From Bacteroidota bacterium (GTDB lineage: Bacteria; Bacteroidota; Bacteroidia; Chitinophagales; Chitinophagaceae), in NCBI GenBank assembly GCA_023429825.1, contig JAEZDC010000103.1, forward strand, positions 1 to 13,228: 13,228 bases of DNA. The letters run 5' to 3'. Position 1 is the stretch's first letter, and each line of letters opens with the position of its first letter. This document shows positions 1 to 7,253 of this stretch, in pieces. A model generated the notes under the pieces. The model had not been told where the DNA came from. It worked only from the letters and a program-made list of their open reading frames with translations, and made no database searches. Both the position numbers and the translations under genes were made by a program.

Positions 1-2558
1 CTACAAGACCATCCATTACCATAGATACTTCTCGTAGAGCCTCTGATACAACGCGACGTGGTAAAGACACAACGATCACTACGGAGTTTACTATCGATAC
101 TCTAAAGATTTCAAAAGATTCTCTTGACGCCCCTGTAAGTTATTCAGCAGCAGACTCGGGCGTACTCATCATTCCTACAAAAGAATTTTTATTATACGGC
201 AAAGCACACACTGCTTATAAGGACATTACATTGGATGCAGGTAATATCAACTTCTCTCAAACCTCTCAAACGGTAATGGCTTATGGTGCAAGAGATACGG
301 GAAATAATCCGCTTGATAAACCCACATTGGTGCAAGGAGAAAGTAAAACGATCAGCGATACAATATGGTATAACTTAAAAACCGGTAAAGGTCTTTCGAA
401 AAATACATATTACAATGAGGGAGAAATATACGTTAATACCAATACGATGAAACGTTTGGTGGAAGATGGACAGGAAGTTGTATATGCATACCGCACCACC
501 TTTACCACCTGTAATCTTGATACACCTCACTTTGCTTTTCGTACAAAGAAGATGAAGATGGTGACCAACAAACTTGCTGTGTCTGGCCCTGCTCATCCTG
601 AATTTGAAGGAGTACCTATCCCGGTGTATCTGCCTTTTGGTATTTATCCGTTGAATCGTGGAAGACATTCTGGTTTCCTGGCACCCTCATTTGCAGCCAA
701 TGAAGATTTTGGATTGGGATTGGAGAACGGTGGTTACTATAAAGTATTCAATGATAATCTCGACGTAACCATCAGAGGTAATATTTATAGTTATGGTGGA
801 TGGAACGTAAATGTGAACCCTCGTTACTTAAAGCGCTATCGTTATAATGGCAGTTTTAGTTTTTCATACCAGCATACAAAATTGCTGAATAGGTTTGCTA
901 CAGCAAAAGAGGAATTTACGATTGCCAATACCTTTAGTTTAGCCTGGAGCCACACAAGGGATCCTAAAGCAAAACCGGGAACTACTTTCTCTGCAAATGT
1001 TAGTGCAGGAAGCCCTACTTACAATCGTTATATACCGAATAATCCATATCAAAATTTTATTAATCAGCTCACCTCTTCCATTACATGGACAAAGACTACT
1101 GATAAAACCAATTTATCTATCGGTGCCAACCACACGCAGAATAATGAAACAAGATTGATCAATCTTAATATCCCCACTGTGAATTTTAGTGTGCTTACAC
1201 TTTACCCTTTTCAACAGAAAGAAAGAGTGGGATCTGAAAAATGGTATGAAAAGTTAGGCATCTCATATAACGGAACAGTTCAAACCCAATCATCGTTCTA
1301 TGATTCAGCCTTCAGTCTTCATCGCCTGCTTGATACTACCCAGTGGGGCATTCAGCATAATATCCCAATTACATTATCGCTTCCTTCTTTAGGACCCATT
1401 ACACTCTCACCAAGCATTTCATATGAAGAAAGATGGGTTGGCCAAAAAGTTTTGATGAAATGGAATAATACCACAAAACGGATTGATACCACAATGCAAA
1501 GGGGGTTCTATACACCCAGACAATTCCAGGTGGGAATTTCTGCTAGCACAAGAATATTTGGTACATATAATTTCCCGCAATCAAATGGTGTAAAGGCTAT
1601 ACGACATGAAATCCGTCCAACCTTTGGCTTAAACTATAAGCCTGATCTGGCCAAGCAATATTTTTATGATTTGCAGGTGGATACCTCAGGTAAAAGATTT
1701 ATTCGTCAATCCGAGTTTGCGGGTAGTTTATTTGGTGGATATGGCGAAGGTAGATTTGGAGGTATCACGTATGGCATCGATAATTTATTGGAGATGAAGG
1801 TGCGAGATAAAAAAGCAGATTCTTCAAATGTTACAAAGAAGATTCGATTAATTGATGGTTTCGGGTTTAACGGAAGTTATAACCTGGTTACAGATAGCTT
1901 CCAATGGTCACCGGTAAATCTTTATTTACGAAGCGTATTGTTTGAAAAGATCAACATTACAGCAAGTGCCAATATGGATCTTTACGATGTGGATAGTCTT
2001 GGTTTTAGAACGAAACAATTAATGGCTACAGCCGGAAGATTCAGGCCGGGAAGAGTCACCGATGGTAGTATAGCTATTTCAACAAGCTTACAAAGTAAGA
2101 ATGGTAAGAAAGCGTCTGACCAGAATGCTCCTGCTGATGAATTTGTAACACCCGATCAGCAAATGCAAATGCTGGATTATATCCGCAATAACCCTGCAGA
2201 ATTTGTTGACTTTAATATTCCATGGTCTGTAAACTTTTCGTATTCGCTCAGCTTTTATAATGTGTACGATCCCGAACGATATAGGTTCAGAACGATCACC
2301 AACTCAACCGTTACGGTTAACGGCGACTTCAGCCTGACCCCTAAATGGAAAGTGGGAGGTAATACCTTCTTCGATTTCAAAACAGGAAACCTTGAGCAGC
2401 TCTCTTTATTTATTTCAAGAGATATGCATTGCTGGCAAATGGCAATTAATCTCATCCCGATAGGCCGGTGGAAATCATTCAGCATCACATTGAATCCTAA
2501 AAGCGGTTTATTAAGAGACCTGAAAGTTAACCGGTCAAGACAATTCTTCAGTCAGTAA
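1..2558 (+). CDS. lptD: LPS-assembly outer membrane protein LptD, 5'-truncated by the window edge
   Basis: LptD is the outer-membrane barrel that, with LptE, inserts lipopolysaccharide into the outer leaflet. The reading frame is open from base 3, so the first visible ATG or TTG (231) is not the start; 851 codons are visible and the signal peptide and true N-terminus lie outside the window. In visible numbering, about residues 45-180 are the periplasmic OstA-like part (YSAADSGVLIIPTKEF, then LYGKAHTAYKDITLDAG), followed by the conserved TTCNLDTPHFAFR stretch around 168-180 and VYLPFGIYPLNRGRHSGFLAPSF around 207-229. The rest is beta-barrel, rich in alternating aromatic strands, ending with the typical RDMHCWQM, IPIGRWKSFSITLNPKSG and RDLKVNRSR segments. 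Size and motifs fit the long Bacteroidota LptD. No terminator is evident after the stop. Family assignment from remembered motifs, high certainty. Confidence 0.93.
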   Translation, partial: TRPSITIDTSRRASDTTRRGKDTTITTEFTIDTLKISKDSLDAPVSYSAADSGVLIIPTKEFLLYGKAHTAYKDITLDAGNINFSQTSQTVMAYGARDTGNNPLDKPTLVQGESKTISDTIWYNLKTGKGLSKNTYYNEGEIYVNTNTMKRLVEDGQEVVYAYRTTFTTCNLDTPHFAFRTKKMKMVTNKLAVSGPAHPEFEGVPIPVYLPFGIYPLNRGRHSGFLAPSFAANEDFGLGLENGGYYKVFNDNLDVTIRGNIYSYGGWNVNVNPRYLKRYRYNGSFSFSYQHTKLLNRFATAKEEFTIANTFSLAWSHTRDPKAKPGTTFSANVSAGSPTYNRYIPNNPYQNFINQLTSSITWTKTTDKTNLSIGANHTQNNETRLINLNIPTVNFSVLTLYPFQQKERVGSEKWYEKLGISYNGTVQTQSSFYDSAFSLHRLLDTTQWGIQHNIPITLSLPSLGPITLSPSISYEERWVGQKVLMKWNNTTKRIDTTMQRGFYTPRQFQVGISASTRIFGTYNFPQSNGVKAIRHEIRPTFGLNYKPDLAKQYFYDLQVDTSGKRFIRQSEFAGSLFGGYGEGRFGGITYGIDNLLEMKVRDKKADSSNVTKKIRLIDGFGFNGSYNLVTDSFQWSPVNLYLRSVLFEKINITASANMDLYDVDSLGFRTKQLMATAGRFRPGRVTDGSIAISTSLQSKNGKKASDQNAPADEFVTPDQQMQMLDYIRNNPAEFVDFNIPWSVNFSYSLSFYNVYDPERYRFRTITNSTVTVNGDFSLTPKWKVGGNTFFDFKTGNLEQLSLFISRDMHCWQMAINLIPIGRWKSFSITLNPKSGLLRDLKVNRSRQFFSQ

Positions 2559-2572
2559 AGGACAGAACGTTG

Positions 2573-2592
2573 AAGTGTGCGACGCAACGAAG
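2573..2592 (+). repeat. 20-bp dispersed repeat, copy 1
   Basis: AAGTGTGCGACGCAACGAAG occurs here, 14 nt after the lptD stop, and again without mismatch at 10667-10686, also intergenic. The core TGCG-A-CGCA is a small inverted repeat, and in this copy CGTTG (2567-2571) pairs with CAACG (2585-2589), so a short stem is possible. A 20-mer match by chance in 13 kb is very unlikely. Function unknown. Confidence 0.75.
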
Positions 2593-2655
2593 TAAAATAG
2601 CAATTCTACCGCTGGTCTCATAAATCATCCTTTCATCATTCGCTAAAAAAAGGAT

Positions 2656-2680
2656 GTAACCTTTTACGAAGTTTATCGTT
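2656..2680 (+). promoter_or_regulatory. Candidate ECF-sigma promoter of the head-GIN gene
   Basis: GTAAC (2656-2660) is followed after exactly 16 bp by CGTT (2677-2680), the arrangement of group-4 (ECF) sigma promoters (-35 AAC-type, -10 CGT-type). The -35 sits inside a small inverted repeat, AAAGG ... CCTTT. Transcription would begin about 15 nt before the ATG at 2701. No TAnnTTTG element is seen here, unlike the marR promoter of this window. Inference from spacing and motif only. Confidence 0.45.
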
Positions 2681-2700
2681 CAATAGCAAACTCAAACATT

Positions 2701-3423
2701 ATGAAGAAGATTTTATTTGCAGGTTTACTTCTGGCCTCATTGCCTGTTCTTGCAGGAGGATGGGAAGTTGTCAAAGGAAATGGCAACCTGAAGAAAGAAA
2801 CGAGAAGTGCAACAGGTTATACTGCCGTGCATTCAGCAGGTGCTTTTGATGTAGATATCAGTTATGGAAGTTCTAATAGCATTACTATAGAGGCAGATGA
2901 GAACTTGCTGCCTTACATTGAAACTGAAGTAAATGGCAATAAGCTAATCATAAAAAACAAAAAAGGTTATAGCCTTAATAGTAAAAATAAAATGAAAGTG
3001 AGTGTGTCACTTACTAAGATGACAGCAGTACAGTTGAGTGGAAGTGGGAATATAAAAGGTAGTGGTGCTTTCAGTAATGATGGAGAAACTGAAATTGGTA
3101 TTGCAGGCAGTGGCGATATTGATCTGAGCTTTGGCGATATCAAATCCCTGGAAGTAAAAGTTAGCGGAAGCGGAAACATGCATTTAAAAGGTAAAAGCAC
3201 AGAGAAGATCAATGTAGGTGTAAGTGGTAGCGGAAATGTAGAAGCTTATGAAGTGAGTGCGAATGAAGTAACCGCAAGGATCAGTGGCAGTGGTAATGTA
3301 AATGTAACCGCTAGTAAATCCATTGATGCTTCAATTAGTGGAAGCGGAAACGTTAGCTACAGAGGCGGAGCAACAGATGTAAAATCCAGGGCTTCGGGAA
3401 GTGGTAAGGTAAGAAAAGCGTAG
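2701..3423 (+). CDS. Secreted head-GIN domain (DUF2807) protein
   Basis: A 240-residue exported protein with a signal peptide at about 1-18 (MKK, hydrophobic LLLASLPVLA, small residues before GGWEVVKG). The mature part begins with the typical head-GIN segment (GYTAVHSAGAFDVDISYG, about 39-56; ADENLLPYIET, about 65-75). It then carries seven S/A-G-S-G-N/D/K turns at residues 113, 135, 155, 175, 195, 213 and 232, spaced 18-22 residues, as expected of a right-handed beta-helix with one Gly-Ser-Gly turn per rung. The family is common in Bacteroidota, often beside ECF sigma/anti-sigma genes, and its molecular role is not established; a cell-surface or periplasmic adhesive or stress role is inferred only. 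It stands alone between a candidate ECF promoter and a good terminator, so it is probably monocistronic. Length is normal. Confidence 0.9.
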   Translation: MKKILFAGLLLASLPVLAGGWEVVKGNGNLKKETRSATGYTAVHSAGAFDVDISYGSSNSITIEADENLLPYIETEVNGNKLIIKNKKGYSLNSKNKMKVSVSLTKMTAVQLSGSGNIKGSGAFSNDGETEIGIAGSGDIDLSFGDIKSLEVKVSGSGNMHLKGKSTEKINVGVSGSGNVEAYEVSANEVTARISGSGNVNVTASKSIDASISGSGNVSYRGGATDVKSRASGSGKVRKA

Positions 3424-3446
3424 TGTACTTTTGATTTATAGTAAGG

Positions 3447-3470
3447 TCCCACCTTAGGGTGGGATTTTTT
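3447..3470 (+). terminator. Rho-independent terminator after the head-GIN gene
   Basis: TCCCACC (3447-3453), loop TTAG, GGTGGGA (3458-3464), then six T. The 7-bp stem is perfect and starts 24 nt after the stop codon. Confidence 0.85.
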
Positions 3471-3524
3471 ATGTTAGCAGCTTTTGGTCCTTCATCTTCA
3501 CTTGCGCCGAGTTTTACGTGACAT

Positions 3525-3538
3525 TAGTCTAAAGACTA
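3525..3538. promoter_or_regulatory. Palindrome TAGTCT-AA-AGACTA upstream of the MFS gene
   Basis: Perfect 6-bp arms with a 2-bp spacer, 64 bp before the MFS start, the size expected of a dimeric repressor site such as a MarR operator. Its sequence does not match the palindromes ahead of marR, so binding by the neighbouring MarR is not implied. Lying upstream of the likely -33 position it might equally be an activator site, or chance. Confidence 0.3.
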
Positions 3539-3589
3539 TTATGGCAATCACTACTACTTAAAGACAATCCTTCAACCTTCGTATCAGGT

Positions 3590-3597
3590 TATCTTCG
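3590..3597 (+). promoter_or_regulatory. Candidate -7 element of the MFS promoter
   Basis: TATCTTCG matches the Bacteroidota -7 consensus TAnnTTTG at 5 of 6 fixed positions and lies 4 bp before the start codon, implying a very short or absent leader. No convincing -33 TTTG is seen at the usual distance. Confidence 0.35.
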
Positions 3598-3601
3598 CAA
3601 C

Positions 3602-4804
3602 ATGCTCTCGGCAACTGCTAAAATTTACAAGAATGCATACAGTGGCTTAAGTAAAGAAACATGGTTTCTTTCTTTAGTAATGCTCATCAACCGTAGTGGA
3701 ACGATGGTTGTTCCATTCATGAGTTTGTACGCAACCGAGCACCTGGGATTAAAAGTTTCACAGGCTGGAATTATAATGGCATCCTTTGGGATCGGTTCTA
3801 TTGCAGGAGCCTTCCTGGGAGGAAAGATCACAGATAAATTTGGGTTTTATCAATTACAGCTTTTTGCCCTGTTTTCCGGTGGAACTATGTTTATCGTAGT
3901 CGGGTTGATTGAACAATTTATTCCTCTTTGTATCGCTACCTTCATCTTAAGTATGTGTAACGAAAGCTTCCGGCCTGCCAACAGCACTGCCATTGCTCAT
4001 TACAGTAATACCGAAAACCGCACACGATCTTATGCATTGAACAGGCTCGCTATCAATTTTGGCTGGGCAGTTGGTGGCGCCTTAGGTGGTTTTTTAGCAG
4101 GATGGAATTATAAGTTGCTTTTTTGGGTGGATGGATTGACAAACATAGGAGCTGCCTTCATTATGATGGCTTTGTTACCAAGAGTACGAAAAGAAATCGC
4201 TGTTAAAGGATCACAGACAAAGACCAGGACAAACTCTCCTTATCGTGACAAAACTTACATGTTTTTCATCGTCCTTACCGTCTTGTTTGCAATGTGCTTT
4301 ATGCAGCTTTTCGGAATGCAGGTAGTGTTCTTTAAGCGAGAATGGCATCTGACAGAGCAAATGATCGGAATACTGATGGCGACAAATGGCCTGCTGATCG
4401 CATTTATAGAAATGATATTGGTTTTTTATCTTGAAAAAAGAAGAACCTATCTCTATTATATTCAAGTTGGGTTTTTACTGACTGGTTTGGGCTTTGCAAT
4501 GGTGAATATCTTACCACCTATGTTCATCTCCGCGGTAGCAGCAACTTTCATCATTACAATAGGTGAAATGTTTGCACTGCCTTTTATGAATACGTATTGG
4601 ATTAACAGAACAACAGTCGACAATAGGGGAAGCTACGCCGGGTTGTATACCATGGCGTGGTCTACTGCACATGTTATAGCGCCAACCTTTGGCTCCCAGG
4701 TAGCGGAACATGCCAGCTTTTCACTGCTGTGGTGGATCATCGGGGCAATATGTATCGTCTCATCTTCAGGTGTTTACTACCTCCGCAGCCACGCCGGAAA
4801 ATAA
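3602..4804 (+). CDS. Major facilitator superfamily transporter, drug-efflux (DHA1/MdtH-like) type
   Basis: A 400-residue inner-membrane secondary transporter, probably a proton-coupled exporter; the substrate cannot be told from sequence. About 12 hydrophobic segments are visible, with a cytoplasmic central loop around residues 193-217 (RVRKEIAVKG ... RTNSPYRDK). The loop between helices 2 and 3 has a degenerate motif A (GGKITDKFG, 73-81), helix 4 is followed by ENRTRSYALNRLAINFG (138-154), and helix 5 is glycine-rich (GWAVGGALGGFLAGW, 154-168), as in antiporter-type families. Length is typical. The MarR regulator lies 61 bp downstream on the same strand, a usual pairing for efflux pumps and their ligand-responsive repressors. 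The start codon is chosen because a TATCTTCG promoter element lies just upstream and no longer in-frame start is evident. MdtH-like is a judgement of likeness, not a search result. Confidence 0.87.
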   Translation: MLSATAKIYKNAYSGLSKETWFLSLVMLINRSGTMVVPFMSLYATEHLGLKVSQAGIIMASFGIGSIAGAFLGGKITDKFGFYQLQLFALFSGGTMFIVVGLIEQFIPLCIATFILSMCNESFRPANSTAIAHYSNTENRTRSYALNRLAINFGWAVGGALGGFLAGWNYKLLFWVDGLTNIGAAFIMMALLPRVRKEIAVKGSQTKTRTNSPYRDKTYMFFIVLTVLFAMCFMQLFGMQVVFFKREWHLTEQMIGILMATNGLLIAFIEMILVFYLEKRRTYLYYIQVGFLLTGLGFAMVNILPPMFISAVAATFIITIGEMFALPFMNTYWINRTTVDNRGSYAGLYTMAWSTAHVIAPTFGSQVAEHASFSLLWWIIGAICIVSSSGVYYLRSHAGK

Positions 4805-4819
4805 TTTCATACAATAATA

Positions 4820-4848
4820 TTGATATATCAACTATTGTTATATCTTTG
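4820..4848 (+). promoter_or_regulatory. marR promoter with overlapping palindromic operator
   Basis: TATCTTTG (4841-4848) is a full match to TAnnTTTG, with TTG (4820-4822) 18 bp upstream as -33. The perfect 12-bp palindrome TTGATATATCAA (4820-4831) covers the -33 element, so a bound dimer would block RNA polymerase; this is the classic layout of an autorepressed marR gene. An outer repeat ACAATA (4811-4816) / TATTGT (4833-4838) brackets it. Promoter seen; repressor binding inferred. Confidence 0.6.
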
Positions 4849-4849
4849 T

Positions 4850-4859
4850 GTAATATTAC
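4850..4859. promoter_or_regulatory. Second palindrome at the marR transcription start
   Basis: GTAATATTAC is a perfect 10-bp palindrome lying between the -7 element and the marR start codon; GTGTAA (4848-4853) and TTACAC (4860-4865) also form arms ending just before the ATG. It could be a second operator for the same regulator. AT-rich, so chance is possible. Confidence 0.35.
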
Positions 4860-4865
4860 TTACAC

Positions 4866-5300
4866 ATGGAGAAGCTGGATAAGGTAATTTTTTATGTTAT
4901 TGATAAAACGATAAAGACTTATCGCCAGTTTGGACAAAGGAGGTTGACGGAAGCTGGATTGGATATAACAATCGATCAATGGTTGGTGATGAATTCATTT
5001 GTGGCAAACCCGGATATCAGTCAGAATGAGATTGCCGAGAAAGTATTTAAGGATTCAGCATCCGTCACCAGGATCATCGATCTTTTAGTTACCAAGAAGC
5101 TCCTGAAGAGAAATGTACATCCTGCTGATCGGCGAAGAACGCAATTGGTGTTAACACAGAAGGGAGAGGAGCTTTTAGCAGCAGCGCAAAAGGTCGTGAA
5201 TAAATACAGATCACAGGCTTTGAAAGATATAGAAGATAATCATCTCGATAAACTTAGAAATACTTTACAGAATATCATTGATAATTGTAATAACGCTTAA
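4866..5300 (+). CDS. MarR-family transcriptional regulator
   Basis: A 144-residue winged-helix DNA-binding protein of the usual MarR length. N-terminal dimerisation helix about 1-30; helix-turn-helix about 51-80 (ISQNEIAEKVFKDSASVTRI, then DLLVTKKLL) with the recognition helix around SASVTRIIDLL (64-74); the wing carries the family signature HPADRRRTQLVLTQKG (85-100), with Asp88 and Arg89/90; C-terminal helices about 100-142 complete the dimer interface. No conserved redox cysteine near the N-terminus, which argues against an OhrR-type peroxide sensor, so a small-molecule ligand is more likely. It has its own promoter and palindromes, sits behind an MFS exporter, and is followed after 9 nt by a small membrane-anchored protein, so it probably controls this small cluster. 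Target set inferred from position only. Confidence 0.9.
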   Translation: MEKLDKVIFYVIDKTIKTYRQFGQRRLTEAGLDITIDQWLVMNSFVANPDISQNEIAEKVFKDSASVTRIIDLLVTKKLLKRNVHPADRRRTQLVLTQKGEELLAAAQKVVNKYRSQALKDIEDNHLDKLRNTLQNIIDNCNNA

Positions 5301-5309
5301 TAATCGTTT

Positions 5310-5489
5310 ATGAAAAAAGTAAGTGTCTTATTTCTTGTATGTATCGCTTTTATTTTAGTGGCGTTCGTTGCAAATTCAACTCATAAAGAAACGATCTGCT
5401 GCAAGCAGGTTGAGCAAAAAGAATGCAGGCCTTCCGCACCTGCATCCACCATTAATGATGTAAAAAATGAAATACTGATGAAATTTTAA
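5310..5489 (+). CDS. Small membrane-anchored or secreted Cys-containing protein, 59 aa
   Basis: I do not recognise a family. ATG at 5310 opens a 59-residue frame: MKK, a hydrophobic segment at about 4-21 (VSVLFLVCIAFILVAFVA), then a short polar tail with Cys30-Cys31 and Cys39 and a C-terminal ILMKF. No lipobox with Cys at the right position is seen, and signal cleavage after ANS is possible but weak, so it is either an N-terminally anchored peptide facing the periplasm or a secreted one. It starts 9 nt after marR and is likely cotranscribed with it. Its stop codon (5487-5489) overlaps the stop codon of the convergent csbD-like gene (5486-5488). The charge pattern, hydrophobic start, operon position and clean abutment argue that it is a real gene; no homologue is known to me. 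Confidence 0.6.
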   Translation: MKKVSVLFLVCIAFILVAFVANSTHKETICCKQVEQKECRPSAPASTINDVKNEILMKF

Positions 5490-5674
5490 CCAAGCGATCT
5501 TATCCAACTAACTACTTCATCTTTCGTTTTACCTAGCTTAGTCTGCAATCTTCCGTAAAGTTCATCTTCTTTACCTTCTTCATATCTCAGATCATCATCA
5601 GTAAGATCTCCATGAGCTTGTTTGGCTTTACCTTTAAGCTCATTCCATCTTCCTTTTAATTCTAGTTTGTCCAT
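5486..5674 (-). CDS. CsbD-like small stress protein
   Basis: A 62-residue soluble acidic/basic protein. It has the CsbD features: LKGRWNELKGKAKQAHGDLTDDDL at about 6-29, EGKEDELYGRLQTKLGKTKDEV at about 33-54 and a Trp near the end. CsbD proteins are widespread, induced by general stress in several bacteria, and have no established biochemical role. The frame can be extended to 5710 (74 residues), but the added stretch is hydrophobic and unlike the family, which begins at M-D/N-K-x-x-x-K-G-x-W, so the ATG at 5672-5674 is preferred. It lies 51 bp downstream of plsC on the same strand and may be read through from ung-plsC or have its own promoter; a TAATTG-n9-CAATTA repeat (5686-5706) lies in the gap. 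It converges on the small gene at 5310 with overlapping stop codons. Confidence 0.85.
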   Translation of the reverse strand: MDKLELKGRWNELKGKAKQAHGDLTDDDLRYEEGKEDELYGRLQTKLGKTKDEVVSWIRSLG

Positions 5675-5725
5675 AATAAGCATTTTAATTGCCTGAGCGA
5701 CAATTACCATGCCTATGCCACCATC

Positions 5726-6466
5726 TTATTGCTTCTTATTTTCTAAGTAATAATTCCACATGATATCAAAAACTTCATCTTTTACAGCAGCGGCAGTTTT
5801 ATCTTTTACTTCCACCGCGGGGAGAAAATGTATACTCAGTTTATGCGGCATTAGGTAAAAAGGTTTGTTTACCGGCAACACTTTACCCGTATTATATAGT
5901 ACAGCAGGAATGATCTTTTTGCCTGATTCAACTGCTAACCGAAACGCTCCATCATGAAATGCTTTCAACGGTTTATCGGTTCTGTTCCTTGTTCCTTCCG
6001 GGTAGATGCTCATATGAATACCTTCCTGCAGAGTGTTTTTCATTTCAATGAAACTTCTGCGCCTGCTTTCCTCGCTTTTCCGGTCTACCAATACTGAACC
6101 TCTTTTATAGAACGTACCAAACAAAGGGACCTTAGCAAATGAAGTTTTTGCAATTGTTTTATTTGCGCCAGGTATATAGGGACATGATAGCGGTGGATCC
6201 ATCAACGAATTGTGATTGCAAACAACAACGTAAGTTTCTCCATCTTTAAAATTCTCTTTTCCATACACTCTTAAAGGACATGCGATCAATCTAAGCCACA
6301 CATTCATCCATATCCTTGATATAGATATAAAAATAGCTTGACCTTTTCTGCCTTTCATGTGATAGGTAAGTAGTGTAGCTATGAAAGCAGGAATGAAGGT
6401 GATTACGAAGGTTATTATCCCCCACAGTGCCCATATTCTTCCAAATATTTCTTTAACGATGTTCAT
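5726..6466 (-). CDS. plsC: 1-acyl-sn-glycerol-3-phosphate acyltransferase (PlsC-like)
   Basis: Transfers an acyl chain to lysophosphatidic acid to give phosphatidic acid, the second acylation of membrane phospholipid synthesis, at the cytoplasmic face of the inner membrane. The 246-residue length is usual. Two N-terminal hydrophobic segments (about 9-34) anchor it. The acyltransferase motifs appear in order: catalytic H-x4-D in NHNSLMD (His85, Asp90), motif II in FYKRGSVLVDRKSEESRR (119-136), motif III YPEGTRNR (155-162) and motif IV KIIPAVLYNTG (184-194). The start lies 5 nt after the ung stop, so the two genes form an operon. A related lysophospholipid acyltransferase with different acceptor preference (for example ornithine or glycine lipid O-acyltransferase, known in Bacteroidota) cannot be excluded from motifs alone. 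Confidence 0.88.
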   Translation of the reverse strand: MNIVKEIFGRIWALWGIITFVITFIPAFIATLLTYHMKGRKGQAIFISISRIWMNVWLRLIACPLRVYGKENFKDGETYVVVCNHNSLMDPPLSCPYIPGANKTIAKTSFAKVPLFGTFYKRGSVLVDRKSEESRRRSFIEMKNTLQEGIHMSIYPEGTRNRTDKPLKAFHDGAFRLAVESGKKIIPAVLYNTGKVLPVNKPFYLMPHKLSIHFLPAVEVKDKTAAAVKDEVFDIMWNYYLENKKQ

Positions 6467-6471
6467 AAGAT

Positions 6472-7143
6472 TTAATTGAGAGACCAGTCAATTGGTTCAA
6501 TGCCATGTTTCACCAGGTAATCATTGGCTTTACAGAAGTGGCCGCACCCAAAAAAATTATCAGCACTGTAAGGTGAAGGATGCGCAGCCTGCAAGACCAA
6601 ATGTCGAGAAGAATCGATAAAGATTTGTTTTTGCCTGGCAAAAGCACCCCATAAAAGGAACACTACATTTTTTCTGTTAACAGATATTTTCTGTATCACT
6701 GCATCAGTAAATGTATGCCAGCCGATCTTCGCATGGCTATTGGGTTCATTTGCTCTTACCGTAAGTGATGCATTTAACAACAATACACCTTGCTCTGCCC
6801 ATTTGGTGAGGTTACCCGTGCGAGGAATAGGAACACCAAGATCTTTGTTTAATTCTTTAAAGATGTTTACAAGTGAAGGCGGAGGTTTTACTCCATCAGG
6901 TACAGAAAAAGAAAGTCCCATTGCCTGCCCGGGGCCGTGATATGGATCCTGGCCTAATAACACCACTTTTAGATTTTCAAATGATGTTTTATTAAAAGCG
7001 TTGAATATTTGTGAACCGGCCGGATAAATTGTCTTTCCCTGTAGCTTTTCTGTTTTCAGGAATTGCACGATTCCTTCAAAATATGGTTTATCAAACTCAT
7101 CCTGCAGTAATTTTTTCCAACTAGGTTCTATCTTAACATCCAT
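6472..7143 (-). CDS. ung: Uracil-DNA glycosylase, family 1
   Basis: Removes uracil from DNA to start base-excision repair. The 223-residue length matches the family (E. coli Ung 229). Catalytic motif GQDPYHG at 64-70 with the water-activating Asp66; uracil pocket residues in LLLNASLTV (121-129) with Asn124; the DNA-binding HPSP loop at 188-191 with catalytic His188, followed by FFGCGHF (197-203). The residue after HPSP, which in E. coli is the Leu191 that intercalates in place of the flipped base, is Tyr192 here, and the loop before FFGC is one residue shorter. The gene is first of the ung-plsC(-csbD) set, divergent from the Ca2+ ATPase gene with 110 bp between starts. A weak -7 candidate (TATTTTCG on the minus strand, 7162-7169) lies before it. 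Confidence 0.96.
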   Translation of the reverse strand: MDVKIEPSWKKLLQDEFDKPYFEGIVQFLKTEKLQGKTIYPAGSQIFNAFNKTSFENLKVVLLGQDPYHGPGQAMGLSFSVPDGVKPPPSLVNIFKELNKDLGVPIPRTGNLTKWAEQGVLLLNASLTVRANEPNSHAKIGWHTFTDAVIQKISVNRKNVVFLLWGAFARQKQIFIDSSRHLVLQAAHPSPYSADNFFGCGHFCKANDYLVKHGIEPIDWSLN

Positions 7144-7253
7144 TGATGCGTTGTTAAGCAGCGAAAATAGCTATATAAAAGGAATGGATTTTGTTGAACC
7201 ACGATGATTTTTAATCAGTGATTTATTTATTACAGTAAGATTAATTTCACCTA

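Noticed and set aside
231..233. TTG as the lptD start
   Set aside because: The frame is open to base 3 with clearly LptD-like residues before it, so the gene begins outside the window.
3040..3410. Tandem DNA repeat in the head-GIN gene
   Set aside because: The repeating GGAAGCGGAAA-like units encode the Ser-Gly-Ser-Gly-Asn turns of the beta-helix and differ between copies; explained by protein structure.
5675..5710. N-terminal extension of the CsbD-like protein
   Set aside because: The added 12 residues are hydrophobic and absent from the family pattern; the ATG at 5672-5674 gives the expected start.
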